Under the pieces are notes generated by a model. That model searched no databases and was not told where the DNA came from. It saw nothing but the letters and a program-made list of their open reading frames with translations. The position numbers and the translations under genes are program-made. A stretch of 64,000 nt of DNA from Chloroflexota bacterium (lineage in GTDB: Bacteria > Chloroflexota > Dehalococcoidia > UBA2979): the NCBI GenBank assembly GCA_947479915.1, contig CANKAU010000004.1, positions 60,655 through 124,654 on the forward strand, written 5' to 3'. Shown here piece after piece: positions 56,675 through 64,000 of this stretch. How positions within the stretch are numbered: the first letter of the stretch is position 1; each line of letters starts with the position of its first letter.

Positions 56675-58458
56675 CGGGCGCGTGTCTCGCCCCACGGCAG
56701 GCCGCGGTTGGGCGGCGACGCCTCGCCGATGACGGTGACGCGGCGGAACGGTTCGTTGCCCTTCGAGACGGTGCGCAGGCCGTGGCGTGTCGCCAGCTCG
56801 TGCTGGAGGCGGCGGATGTACGCGCTTTGCGGCGCGAGTTCCACGCTGGGCGTCCCGCGCGTGGAGACGTCGGCGATCGCCTCCTCGGTCTCGCGGAGCG
56901 CGGCGGTCGTCGGGTCGGTCGGCTCGCCCTCCCCGCGGAGCGCGAGGAGCTGACGCTCCATCTGCTGCGTGGTGTTGTTGCGCAGCACGTAGATCGGGAT
57001 GCCGCGCTCCTCGGCCTGCTTCAGCGGGCCGCTGCGACGCCGGTAGTACGGGCGCAGCGTGAACACCGCGTCCGCGTCGCGTACGCTGTCCACAATCGAG
57101 GCGCCTGATCGCGTCTGGTCGATGGCGGACTCGAGCCGCGCGCGCGAGATCCCGAACGGGAGCAGGCGGCGCTGCGGGCCGCCCGGCGCGGCCGTCAGCG
57201 CCTGGCGGCGCTCCGGCTCCTCGCGCGCCTCCAGCGGCTCGCGCGCGGAGGTGCGAAGCGGCATGCGCTCCACCATCTCGATGCCGCCGCCGTCGCCGAT
57301 GACGCGGATCTCGGCCTCGGCCTCGTAGCCACGGAGCAACGCATCCACCGTGGTCGCGACGTCCTCGTGCACCGCCAGGCGCTGGAAGCCCTGGATCTCG
57401 ATGAGCACCTCGAAGGTCGGGGGCGAGCGCCGCTCGAGGATCGTCTTCTGCGTGCCACGCCGTCGCGCCTCCTCGTCGCCGAGGGTGACCGACTCGATGC
57501 CGCCGATGAGGTCGGAGAGCGTCGGGTTCTGCATCAGGTTGGAGAGGGTGGTGCCGTGGGCGGTGCCGACGAGCTGCACGCCGCGCTCGGCGATCGTGCG
57601 CGCAGCGTCAGCCTCGAGGGCCGTGCCAATCTCGTCGATGACGATGACCTCGGGCGTGTGGTTCTCCACCGCTTCGATCATCACCTCGTGCTGGAGGTGC
57701 GGGGTCCGAACCTGCATCCGGCGCGCCCGGCCGATGCCGTGGTGCGGGATGTCGCCGTCGCCGCCGATCTCGTTCGAGGAGTCGACGATCACGACGCGCT
57801 TGCGCAGATCGTCCGCGAGCATCCTCGCGACGTCGCGCAGCATCGTCGTCTTGCCGACGCCCGGGCGGCCGAGCAGAAGGATGCTGCGACCGCTCTCGAT
57901 CAGGTCGCGCATGATGCGCCCCGACCCGGACACGGATCGTCCGATGCGGCAGGTGAGGCCGACGATGTGCCCGCGGCGGTTGCGGATCGCAGAGATGCGG
58001 TGGAGCGTGCGCGGGATGCCGGCGCGGTTGTCCTCGCCAAACTCGGACACCTGCGCGACGACCTGCGTCAGCTCCTGCTCCGTGACTTCCACGGTGGAGA
58101 GCGCGATGTCGCCGGAGCCGTAGCGTGCGGTGGGGATGCGGCCGAGGTCGAGGACGATCTCGATCATCCCGGCGAGTCCCTGCGCGCGCGCGGACTCCGC
58201 GATGCGGGCAGGCATGATGCCCACCAGCAGTTCGATCTCGGTGCGTTCTTCCTCGGTGAGCTCGGCGGTCGCGGCGATGCGCTGGACGCGCTCCAGCTCT
58301 GGATCGCGCGCGTCGGCGACGCCGTCGTCCTCGCCGTCGTCGTCGAACTCGTCATCCTCGAAGTCGGTGTCGTCGAAGTCCTCGCCGTCGAGGGAGTCCT
58401 CGATCTCGTCGTCGAAGTCCTGGTCGTCGGTGTCTAGGCCGTCGCGCATGTCATTCAT
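56671..58458 (-). CDS. Ycf45-type AAA ATPase with R3H domain (SpoIIIAA-like)
   Basis: About 595 residues. A strongly acidic Asp/Glu-rich N-terminus (about 1-45), then a domain similar to stage III sporulation AA / Ycf45 ATPases: [22 protein letters not shown] (Walker A), [32 protein letters not shown] (Walker B and beyond). The C-terminus ([33 protein letters not shown]) has the R-x3-H nucleic-acid-binding R3H pattern. Role unproven; the family is found in cyanobacteria, plastids and Gram-positives. ATG 58458 is chosen (GGAGG is 13 nt upstream, a long spacing); ATG 58449 is also possible. Coupled to tmk. Confidence 0.85.
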   Translation of the reverse strand: MNDMRDGLDTDDQDFDDEIEDSLDGEDFDDTDFEDDEFDDDGEDDGVADARDPELERVQRIAATAELTEEERTEIELLVGIMPARIAESARAQGLAGMIEIVLDLGRIPTARYGSGDIALSTVEVTEQELTQVVAQVSEFGEDNRAGIPRTLHRISAIRNRRGHIVGLTCRIGRSVSGSGRIMRDLIESGRSILLLGRPGVGKTTMLRDVARMLADDLRKRVVIVDSSNEIGGDGDIPHHGIGRARRMQVRTPHLQHEVMIEAVENHTPEVIVIDEIGTALEADAARTIAERGVQLVGTAHGTTLSNLMQNPTLSDLIGGIESVTLGDEEARRRGTQKTILERRSPPTFEVLIEIQGFQRLAVHEDVATTVDALLRGYEAEAEIRVIGDGGGIEMVERMPLRTSAREPLEAREEPERRQALTAAPGGPQRRLLPFGISRARLESAIDQTRSGASIVDSVRDADAVFTLRPYYRRRSGPLKQAEERGIPIYVLRNNTTQQMERQLLALRGEGEPTDPTTAALRETEEAIADVSTRGTPSVELAPQSAYIRRLQHELATRHGLRTVSKGNEPFRRVTVIGEASPPNRGLPWGETRAR

Positions 58459-58512
58459 CGGCTGAGGCAGACCTCCACTGGCTGCGCTTCGCAGCACTCT
58501 GCACGCCCGGTG

Positions 58513-59448
58513 TTACCCCCCTGTTAATGGGATGCCGGCGCGTGCATACGTTTCTTCCCGCACGGGATGCAGCAGTCGCTTGCAGAACAGCGCGTAGGCG
58601 GTCGGCTCGCAGACGAGCCCGGCGCGCCGCAGTGCTGCGTCCTCCGTGGCGCCCGAGGCTGCGATGAGCGCCATGTGGCGCTCCGCGTCCCCGAGCCGTC
58701 GTGCGATCGCGGCGACCAGCGCGTCCGTTGCGGCGTGGGCCTCGGGCTCCGCGACCAGCGTGAACTGGCCGGTGCCACGGGCGTATCGCGCCGCCCCGAC
58801 CACGCGCCCCTGCGACTCGACGAGGAGCGCGCCGTCGCCACGATCCTGCCAGCGTCGGTCGCGTGTCGCGGTCCATTCATCCACGGTCATCGCCATCGCC
58901 TGTCGCGCGCTCACCGGGATCGATCGGCAGTAGACCTGGAACTGCGCGAACGAATCCTCCTCCGTCCACTCGCGCACCCCGTGCGTGGTCGTGGAAGTCG
59001 GTGCGAGGCGTCCCGTCCACAGTCGCTCCGACTGCACGGGCGCGAAGCCCGCGCGCGGTGCGACCTCCGCCGCGAGGCTATCTTCGGGCGTGCGGAGCAG
59101 CAGGTGTGTCACCTCTGCCTCCTGCGCTGCGACGATCGCCTGACGGAGCAGATCGCCCAGCACCTCGGGGCCGAGGCGGTCGTCCGCCTCGATCAGCGTG
59201 TCGATCTCCCACGCGTGTTTCGCGCCGAGGTCACGCGCGGTGGCGATGCCGCGGATCTGGCGTCCGGAGACGTTCACCCACATGCGGCGGCCCAGGTGCA
59301 GCCACTGCGCGATCGCCGCGGCGATGGGAAGCGGCGCGTCGTTCCCCTGCGCGAGCCGCTCGCGCGTCACCGCCAGGTTCTCGCGCACATCCTCGTCAAA
59401 CGTGACGAGCGCGACGAGGTCCGTGGGGCGCGGGGCGCGCGTGCTCAT
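58513..59448 (-). CDS. Double-length GNAT-like acetyltransferase
   Basis: 311 residues, long enough for two GNAT folds (about 15-150 and 160-311). The second half has the motif order of a GNAT: SFAQFQVYCRSIPVSARQAM, DGALLVESQGRVVGAARYARG, then ALVAAIARRLGDAERHMALIAASGATEDAALRRAGLVCE. Substrate unknown. ATG 59448 starts one base after the pdxT stop, so it is likely co-translated with PdxT. Confidence 0.65.
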   Translation of the reverse strand: MSTRAPRPTDLVALVTFDEDVRENLAVTRERLAQGNDAPLPIAAAIAQWLHLGRRMWVNVSGRQIRGIATARDLGAKHAWEIDTLIEADDRLGPEVLGDLLRQAIVAAQEAEVTHLLLRTPEDSLAAEVAPRAGFAPVQSERLWTGRLAPTSTTTHGVREWTEEDSFAQFQVYCRSIPVSARQAMAMTVDEWTATRDRRWQDRGDGALLVESQGRVVGAARYARGTGQFTLVAEPEAHAATDALVAAIARRLGDAERHMALIAASGATEDAALRRAGLVCEPTAYALFCKRLLHPVREETYARAGIPLTGG

Positions 59449-59449
59449 C

Positions 59450-60124
59450 TCAGCTGGTCTCCACCGCCGCGCGCGCTCGCCCATGACCTGGCGCGTGGTC
59501 CAGCACCATCCGCGCGAACATCGCGTGGATGCGGTGGTCCGGGGTCAGCTCCGGATGGAACGCCGTGGCGAGGAGGCTCCCCTGCCGCGCCGCGACGATG
59601 CGACCGTCCTCGAGGCGGCACAGCACATCGACGCCGGCGCCGGCGCGCGTGATCACGGGCGCCCGGATGAAGACGGCATGGATCGGGCCGTCGAGGCCCG
59701 TGACCGTCAGGTCTTCCTCGAAGGAGTCGATCTGGCGGCCGAACGCGTTGCGCTCCACGGTGATGTCCATCGCGGCGATCGGTGGACGGTCGAGGTTCGT
59801 CACCTCAGTCGCGAGCATGATCGCGCCGGCGCAGGTGCCCCAGACCGGCAGGCCTTCGCGAATGCGCGCGCGCAGTGGATCCATCAGGTCGAACGCCAGC
59901 AACAGCCGCGCGATCGTGGTGCTCTCACCGCCGGGGATGATCAGTCCGTCCACGGACTCCAGCTGGGCGAGCGTCCGCACCTCGATCACGTCGATGCCCT
60001 CGACGCCGCAGGCGCGGAGGGATGCGAGGTGCTCGGCGAAGTCGCCCTGCAGCGCCAGCACGCCGATCAGGACGCGTCCCGTCTCAGCGACGGGCGCCGG
60101 GGAGCCCGAGGTGGCCGGAGTCAT
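59450..60124 (-). CDS. pdxT: Pyridoxal 5'-phosphate synthase glutaminase subunit
   Basis: 224 residues. Delivers ammonia to PdxS. IGVLALQGDFAEHLASLRACG, PGGESTTIARLL, the nucleophile in VWGTCAGAIMLA and the His-Glu pair in TAFHPELTPD are all present. The first ~18 residues (TPATSGSPAPVAETGR) precede the normal start, so a downstream GTG is possible. Starts 10 nt after pdxS. Confidence 0.96.
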   Translation of the reverse strand: MTPATSGSPAPVAETGRVLIGVLALQGDFAEHLASLRACGVEGIDVIEVRTLAQLESVDGLIIPGGESTTIARLLLAFDLMDPLRARIREGLPVWGTCAGAIMLATEVTNLDRPPIAAMDITVERNAFGRQIDSFEEDLTVTGLDGPIHAVFIRAPVITRAGAGVDVLCRLEDGRIVAARQGSLLATAFHPELTPDHRIHAMFARMVLDHAPGHGRARAAVETS

Positions 60125-60134
60125 GCTCGGCGCG

Positions 60135-61091
60135 TTAGTTCCCTCGACCGGCGAGGAGCTCAGAGGGCGCCATGGACGACACGGACTGGCCGCGCATGGA
60201 CTCCGGGATGTCCTGCGACACCTCCGCGAGGATCTGCGGGTCGTTGAAGTGCGTCACAGCCTTCACGATCGCGGTGGCCATGCGGCGCTGCGCCTCCAGG
60301 CGCTCGCGCGAGCCCTCCGGGAACTCCTTGCCGGACTCGAAGATGCCCGAGCCGACGAAGACGCCCTCGGCGCCTAGTTGCATCATCAGCGCCGCGTCTG
60401 CCGGGCCGGCCACGCCGCCCGCGGAGAAGTTCACCACCGGCAGCTTGCCGAGGCGCTTCACGTCACGGACGAGGTCGATGGAGACCTGCAGGTCCTTCGC
60501 CACCACGTAGAGCTCGTCATCGCGCATGCCCTGGATGCGGCGGATGTCCGCCCACAGCGCGCGCATGTGGCGCACGGCCTCCACGATGTCGCCGGTGCCG
60601 GCCTCGCCCTTGGTGCGGATCATCGCCGCGCCCTCAGAGATGCGCCGCAGCGCCTCGCCCAGGTTCCGGCAGCCGCAGACGAAGGGGACGCTGAACTCGG
60701 CCTTGTCGATGTGGTGCACGTCGTCGGCGGGGGTCAGCACCTCGGACTCGTCGATGTAGTCCACGCCGAGCGCCTGCAGGATCTGCGCCTCGACGAAGTG
60801 GCCGATGCGCGCCTTCGCCATGACGGGGATCGAGACGGCGGACTGGATTTCCTTGATCTTGTTCACGTGGCTCATGCGGGCCACGCCGCCGGCCGCGCGG
60901 ATCTGAGAGGGGATGCGCTCCAGCGCCATCACGGCGCACGCCCCGGCCTCCTGCGCCACAATGGCCTGCTCGGCCTCCATGACGTCCATGATCACGCCAC
61001 CCTTGAGCATCTGCGCGAGACCGCTCTTCTCAACCCACGTGCCCGTGGCGCGGTTCGGAGAGGTGCCGTTGGTGTTGCCGTTGGTGGTCAT
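60135..61091 (-). CDS. pdxS: Pyridoxal 5'-phosphate synthase, PdxS subunit
   Basis: 318 residues. Builds PLP from ribose-5-phosphate, glyceraldehyde-3-phosphate and ammonia. [73 protein letters not shown] and [31 protein letters not shown] are near-invariant, including the active-site lysines. ATG 61091 has GGGAG 5 nt upstream. Confidence 0.98.
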   Translation of the reverse strand: MTTNGNTNGTSPNRATGTWVEKSGLAQMLKGGVIMDVMEAEQAIVAQEAGACAVMALERIPSQIRAAGGVARMSHVNKIKEIQSAVSIPVMAKARIGHFVEAQILQALGVDYIDESEVLTPADDVHHIDKAEFSVPFVCGCRNLGEALRRISEGAAMIRTKGEAGTGDIVEAVRHMRALWADIRRIQGMRDDELYVVAKDLQVSIDLVRDVKRLGKLPVVNFSAGGVAGPADAALMMQLGAEGVFVGSGIFESGKEFPEGSRERLEAQRRMATAIVKAVTHFNDPQILAEVSQDIPESMRGQSVSSMAPSELLAGRGN

Positions 61092-61149
61092 GGTGCTCCC
61101 GGTCACGCGAGGGGGTGATGCGAAGACCCGCGCGAGGCGGGACACCCAC

Positions 61150-61155
61150 ATTGTA
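61150..61155 (-). promoter_or_regulatory. -10 element TACAAT for pdxS-pdxT
   Basis: Minus-strand TACAAT about 58 bases before the pdxS ATG, with no clear -35. Divergent from the phosphodiesterase promoter at 61205. Confidence 0.6.
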
Positions 61156-61204
61156 CGCCGCGTGCGCCGCTCGGGCGCTGGCCGCGCGCCGCATCCCGCG
61201 CGGC

Positions 61205-61210
61205 TACCCT
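61205..61210 (+). promoter_or_regulatory. -10 element TACCCT for the phosphodiesterase, leaderless start
   Basis: TACCCT with only 6 bases before ATG 61217, so translation probably starts at the mRNA 5' end. Confidence 0.5.
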
Positions 61211-61216
61211 GTGGCC

Positions 61217-61876
61217 ATGGCCGCCCCCACCCCCGACCGATCCTGGCGCGACGAGCACGCCCTCCCGGCAGATCTGCTCATCGGCCTGATCAGTGACACG
61301 CACATTCCCGAGGCGCGCCCCGCGCTGTTCGAGGAGGTCTACGCCGCCTTCCGCGACGTTGACCTGATCCTGCATGCGGGGGACATCCACGACCTCGTCG
61401 TCCTCGACTGGCTGGAGCAGCGCTGTGGCGTCCCGGTGCTCGCGGTCTGCGGGAACGGCGACGACGGCTCCAGCGGCCGCCCGATCGCCCCGGACGACGC
61501 CCGCCTGCCGTACAACCAACTCCTCGTCGCCGGCGACGGCGCTGGGGGCGGCGGTGCGACGGTACGCATCGGCATGACGCACGCGTTCCCCGAGGTCGAG
61601 ATTCCCGGCTCCGCGGGCACGCTCGCGCGCATGGAGCGGCACTTCGGCGGACCGGTGGACGTGGTGGTGGCGGGCGACACCCACGTGCCCGGCGTCTGGC
61701 GGTGGACGCCCGCCGCCGCCGCCCAGGACAACGTGGGCGTTGCCGGCGTGACGATCGTGAACTCCGGCTCGCCCACCTTCCCGTGGAACCTCGCGACGCA
61801 GCTGGGGACGGTGGGGTTCCTGCAGGTGCGCGCGCCCAGGTTCGACGCGTGGATTGAGCAGCTGCACGCGCACTGA
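61217..61876 (+). CDS. YfcE/MJ0936-type metallophosphodiesterase
   Basis: 219 residues. Two-metal phosphodiesterase fold: [22 protein letters not shown] (GNCD in many homologues), a later TH and GDTHVPG. Members hydrolyse artificial bis-phosphates or cyclic nucleotides; the natural substrate is unknown. ATG 61217 is preferred over earlier in-frame ATGs because the -10 TACCCT lies just before it. A hairpin-like GTCGCGCGctcCGCGCGAC at 61935 lacks a T-tract. Confidence 0.85.
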   Translation: MAAPTPDRSWRDEHALPADLLIGLISDTHIPEARPALFEEVYAAFRDVDLILHAGDIHDLVVLDWLEQRCGVPVLAVCGNGDDGSSGRPIAPDDARLPYNQLLVAGDGAGGGGATVRIGMTHAFPEVEIPGSAGTLARMERHFGGPVDVVVAGDTHVPGVWRWTPAAAAQDNVGVAGVTIVNSGSPTFPWNLATQLGTVGFLQVRAPRFDAWIEQLHAH

Positions 61877-61992
61877 ATGAAACATCTCAGACGCTAGACC
61901 GGGGCTCGGGACGCGTTCACACTTTCACCTCAGGGTCGCGCGCTCCGCGCGACGCCGATCGAGTCGCGGCGACGCGAGAACGTGACGGCCCC

Positions 61993-62178
61993 ATGCAGCG
62001 AGGAAGCCTGATCGCCGGTGTGCTGTCGCTCCTGGGAGCGTCGGTCGCACTGGCCCTGGCGGCGGCCTTCCGTGAGGTGGTCAGCATGTACACCGTGATC
62101 GGCGTCGTGCTCCTGGTGAACGCGGGCGTCCGCTTCAAGCTCGCGTCTTCGGGCCGGCCCAGGAACGACCACCGCTAG
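61993..62178 (+). CDS. Small two-helix membrane protein
   Basis: 61 residues with two hydrophobic stretches (about 6-26 and 33-50) and a basic C-terminus (FKLASSGRPRNDHR). No family recognised. There is no clear ribosome site, so the gene is only plausible. It lies in the gap between the phosphodiesterase and UspA genes. Confidence 0.45.
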   Translation: MQRGSLIAGVLSLLGASVALALAAAFREVVSMYTVIGVVLLVNAGVRFKLASSGRPRNDHR

Positions 62179-62208
62179 TCATCCGCTGCGCCCGTCACGC
62201 GCAAGAGA

Positions 62209-62673
62209 GTGCCCCTGCTGATGCCTCAGACCGAACCCGCTCCGCGCAGTTACCTCGTGGCCGTGGACGGCAGCGACGCGGCGTACGCCGCGCTCGGCGC
62301 CGCGTGCGACCTCGCCAAGCGCACCAAGGCCAGCGTCAGCGTGCTGTACGTGATCGAGGTGCCGCGCTCCGTGGCGCTCGACGCTGAGCTCGCCGACCAG
62401 GTCGAGCGCGGCGAGGGCATCCTGGCCGATGCAGAGCACATCGCGGCCGAGCACGGAATCACCGTGCAGGCCGATCTGATCCAGGCGCGGCAGGCAGGCC
62501 ACGCTGTGGTGGACGAGGCGATCGACCGCGGAGCCGAGGCGATCGTCCTCGGTGTGGAGTACCACCGGCCGCTCGGCCAGTTCACGCTCGGACGGCTGCC
62601 GCTGTACGTCCTCGAGCACGCACCCACGCAGGTCTGGTTGATCCGCTACCCCGCCGTCGAGTCGGCGCGGTAA
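62209..62673 (+). CDS. Universal stress protein (UspA family)
   Basis: 154 residues. SYLVAVDGSDAAYAALGAACDLAKRTKASVSVLYVIEVP opens the Usp fold; DRGAEAIVLGVEYHRPLGQFTLGRLPLYVLEHAPTQVWLIR resembles the ATP-binding end, but the G-x2-G-x9-G-S/T loop is not canonical (LGV ... LGQFTLG). GTG 62209 or ATG 62221 are both possible starts. Next to two RCK genes, an association often seen with cation/potassium transport control. Confidence 0.82.
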   Translation: MPLLMPQTEPAPRSYLVAVDGSDAAYAALGAACDLAKRTKASVSVLYVIEVPRSVALDAELADQVERGEGILADAEHIAAEHGITVQADLIQARQAGHAVVDEAIDRGAEAIVLGVEYHRPLGQFTLGRLPLYVLEHAPTQVWLIRYPAVESAR

Positions 62674-62688
62674 CGGAGGAGGTTGAAG

Positions 62689-63093
62689 ATGCGCATCCTG
62701 ATCATGGGCTGCGGACGCGTGGGCGCGGGCCTCGCGACGCAGCTGACGGACGAGGGCCACGAGGTGACCGTGCTGGACACGGACGCCTTCGCGTTCCGCC
62801 GGCTGCTCCCCAACTTCCACGGCACCCGGCTCGTGGGCTCCGGTACGGACGACCGCATCCTGCAGGAGGCGGGCATTGAGCAGACCGACTGCTTCATCGC
62901 GCTCGCGTCCGGCGACAACCGCAACATCCTCGCCTCGCAGAAGGCGAAGGAGATCTACGGCGTGAAGACGGTGGTGACGCGCGTGAAGGATCCGCTGCGC
63001 GCCGAGCTCTTCAGTCGCCTCGGTCTCCACACGTTCAGCCCGACCAAGGTCGGCGTGACGCTGGCGCACGACGCCATCTTCCAGGGGGCCTAG
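62689..63093 (+). CDS. RCK-N (TrkA-N) only protein
   Basis: 134 residues consisting of one NAD-binding RCK-N domain: ILIMGCGRVGAGLATQLTDEGHEVTVLDTDAF, LVGSGTDDRILQEAGIEQTDCFIALASGDNRNILASQKAKEIYGVKTVVTRVKDP. No RCK-C domain. ATG 62689 sits 6 nt after GGAGGAGG; TTG 62683 is also in frame. Two bases separate it from the following full RCK protein, suggesting they form a hetero-oligomeric Trk/Ktr-type regulator. No ion-channel gene is in the window. Confidence 0.9.
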   Translation: MRILIMGCGRVGAGLATQLTDEGHEVTVLDTDAFAFRRLLPNFHGTRLVGSGTDDRILQEAGIEQTDCFIALASGDNRNILASQKAKEIYGVKTVVTRVKDPLRAELFSRLGLHTFSPTKVGVTLAHDAIFQGA

Positions 63094-63095
63094 GG

Positions 63096-63770
63096 ATGTA
63101 CATCATCGTCGTCGGTGGTGGCGCGGTCGGACACGGCCTCGCACTGGAACTGCAGCAGATGCCCGACCACGAGGTCGCGATCGTGGAGCTCAGCGGCAGC
63201 CGCGCCTCCTCGCTTCGCAGCGAGATCGGCGAGATGGTCGTCCACGGTGACGGCAGCGAGATCGCGTTCCTCGAGGGTGTCGGCGCGGGTCGTGCAGACC
63301 TGCTGATCGCGGTCACGGCAGACGACGGTGCGAACCTCGTCACGTGCCAGGTCGCGAAGCACTGGTTCAACGTGAAGCGCACCATCGCCCGCGTGAACGA
63401 CCCGCGGAACGAGGCGTTGTTCCTGCGGCTGGGCGTGGACTCCATCGTCTCCGCCGCCGGAGCGGTTATGGCCCAGATCGAGGCGACCCTGCCCGAGCAC
63501 ACGATCATCCCGCTCATGGCGCTGGAGGGCTCGCGCCTGCATGTGGTAGATATCCGCGTGCAGGAAGGCTCCCCGGCTGCCGGACGCGCGCTGCGCGATC
63601 TGGAGTTCCCGCCGGAAGTGCTGGTCTCCGTGGTCATCGGCAAGCAGGGCGCGAACGTCCCCAGCGGGGACACGGTGCTGCAGGTCGGTGACGAGGTGAT
63701 CGCGGTCATCCCGCGCGAGTCCGATGCTGCCGTCCGGAAGATGATCGCCGGCCCGACCGAAGGAGCGTAA
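63096..63770 (+). CDS. TrkA-type RCK-N plus RCK-C protein
   Basis: 224 residues: RCK-N (YIIVVGGGAVGHGLALELQQMPDHEVAIVEL ... VVHGDGSEIAFLEGVGAGRADLLIAVTADDGANLVTCQVAKHWF) followed by RCK-C (about 145-218: LHVVDIRVQEGSPAAGRALRDLEFPPEVLVSVVIGKQGANVPSGDTVLQVGDEVIAVI). Binds NAD(H)/ATP to gate K+ uptake in known Trk/Ktr systems. Its stop is 3 bases before pheA. Confidence 0.93.
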   Translation: MYIIVVGGGAVGHGLALELQQMPDHEVAIVELSGSRASSLRSEIGEMVVHGDGSEIAFLEGVGAGRADLLIAVTADDGANLVTCQVAKHWFNVKRTIARVNDPRNEALFLRLGVDSIVSAAGAVMAQIEATLPEHTIIPLMALEGSRLHVVDIRVQEGSPAAGRALRDLEFPPEVLVSVVIGKQGANVPSGDTVLQVGDEVIAVIPRESDAAVRKMIAGPTEGA

Positions 63771-63773
63771 CCA

Positions 63774-64000
63774 GTGCGCATCTCGCACCTCGGACCCACC
63801 GGGACCTACACCGAGGCTGCGGCGCGCCGGTACAGCGCGGACGCGGATCTGCTGCCGGTCGCGACCGTCACCGCGGCGATCCAGGCGGTGCGTGACGGCG
63901 AGGCCGACGCCGCCGTGTGCGCGATGGAAAACTCGATCGAGGGCTCCGTCTCGATCGAGACGATGGATCTGCTGATCGGACCGGAGTTCGACCTCCGCAT
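63774..64000 (+). CDS. pheA: Prephenate dehydratase, N-terminal part
   Basis: 75 codons from GTG 63774 (AGGAG 9 nt upstream), cut by the right edge. VRISHLGPTGTYTEAAARRY and AAIQAVRDGEADAAVCAMENSIEGSV are the prephenate dehydratase N-terminal patterns (the ENSIEGSV loop). Converts prephenate to phenylpyruvate for phenylalanine. Domain completeness cannot be judged. Confidence 0.92.
   Translation, partial: MRISHLGPTGTYTEAAARRYSADADLLPVATVTAAIQAVRDGEADAAVCAMENSIEGSVSIETMDLLIGPEFDLR

Noticed and set aside
61935-61953. Terminator after the phosphodiesterase gene
   Set aside because: An 8-bp GC hairpin exists but has no T-tract; recorded only as a possible structure.

Overview
The window comes from a very G+C-rich bacterial chromosome. 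The gene families (Rho with a Gly/Arg-rich head, HrcA/CIRCE control of hrcA, paired MoxR-DUF58-VWA loci, a Ycf45-type R3H ATPase next to tmk, PdxST vitamin B6 synthesis, Thr/Pro-rich lipoproteins) suggest Chloroflexota, perhaps a Dehalococcoidia or Tepidiforma-like lineage. That placement is inference from protein style, not from a search. There are no rRNA or tRNA genes, no CRISPR array and no complete insertion sequence. The gene content is mostly housekeeping.

Layout. 1-3.5 kb: partial leucyl aminopeptidase, a PAP2 phosphatase, a DegV-like protein, rpsO. 3.5-12.4 kb: pnp with an RGG-rich tail, then lysine/threonine pathway genes dapB, asd and dapA, interspersed with A+T-richer hypothetical genes and two MITE-like inverted-repeat elements (6353-6599, 9906-10313). 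12.4-25 kb: a three-gene operon (CopD-like protein, Mug glycosylase, zinc-ribbon protein), purA, a lipoprotein, an M16 peptidase plus CitE-like gene, pyrG, transaldolase, rho and a LysM-M23 peptidase. 25-36.9 kb: MBL-fold protein, fabH coupled to a sigma factor, hrcA-grpE-dnaK behind a perfect CIRCE, a membrane protein, a secreted metallophosphoesterase, dnaJ-prmA, and an M23 lipoprotein. 37-47.5 kb: two MoxR-based loci converging tail to tail, moxR-DUF58-transglutaminase-like on plus and moxR-DUF58-batD-batA-batB/C on minus. 47.5-64 kb: dnaE, yajQ, thrB-lysC, thiolase, a frameshifted zinc-ribbon gene, pdxS-pdxT-GNAT-Ycf45-tmk, a phosphodiesterase, UspA, two RCK (TrkA-type) proteins and the start of pheA.

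How it works together. asd, dapA, dapB, lysC and thrB are five enzymes of the aspartate family pathway, spread over three places; dapA and dapB share an almost identical promoter core. The chaperone set is split: hrcA-grpE-dnaK is CIRCE-controlled, while dnaJ has its own apparently leaderless promoter 2 kb away. The two MoxR loci look like paired envelope-associated chaperone/VWA systems. Many promoters show a good TAnnnT -10 with no recognisable -35, several so close to the start codon that the mRNA should be leaderless.

The most notable observations are the MITE-like elements with hairpins that keep pairing despite different arm sequences, two genes whose only workable starts look non-canonical (ACG for the sigma factor, CTG for the M23 lipoprotein), a transglutaminase-like protein without its catalytic triad, a BatB-BatC fusion that keeps an internal lipobox, and a single-base frameshift in a small zinc-ribbon gene. 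I found no defence island or biosynthetic cluster.
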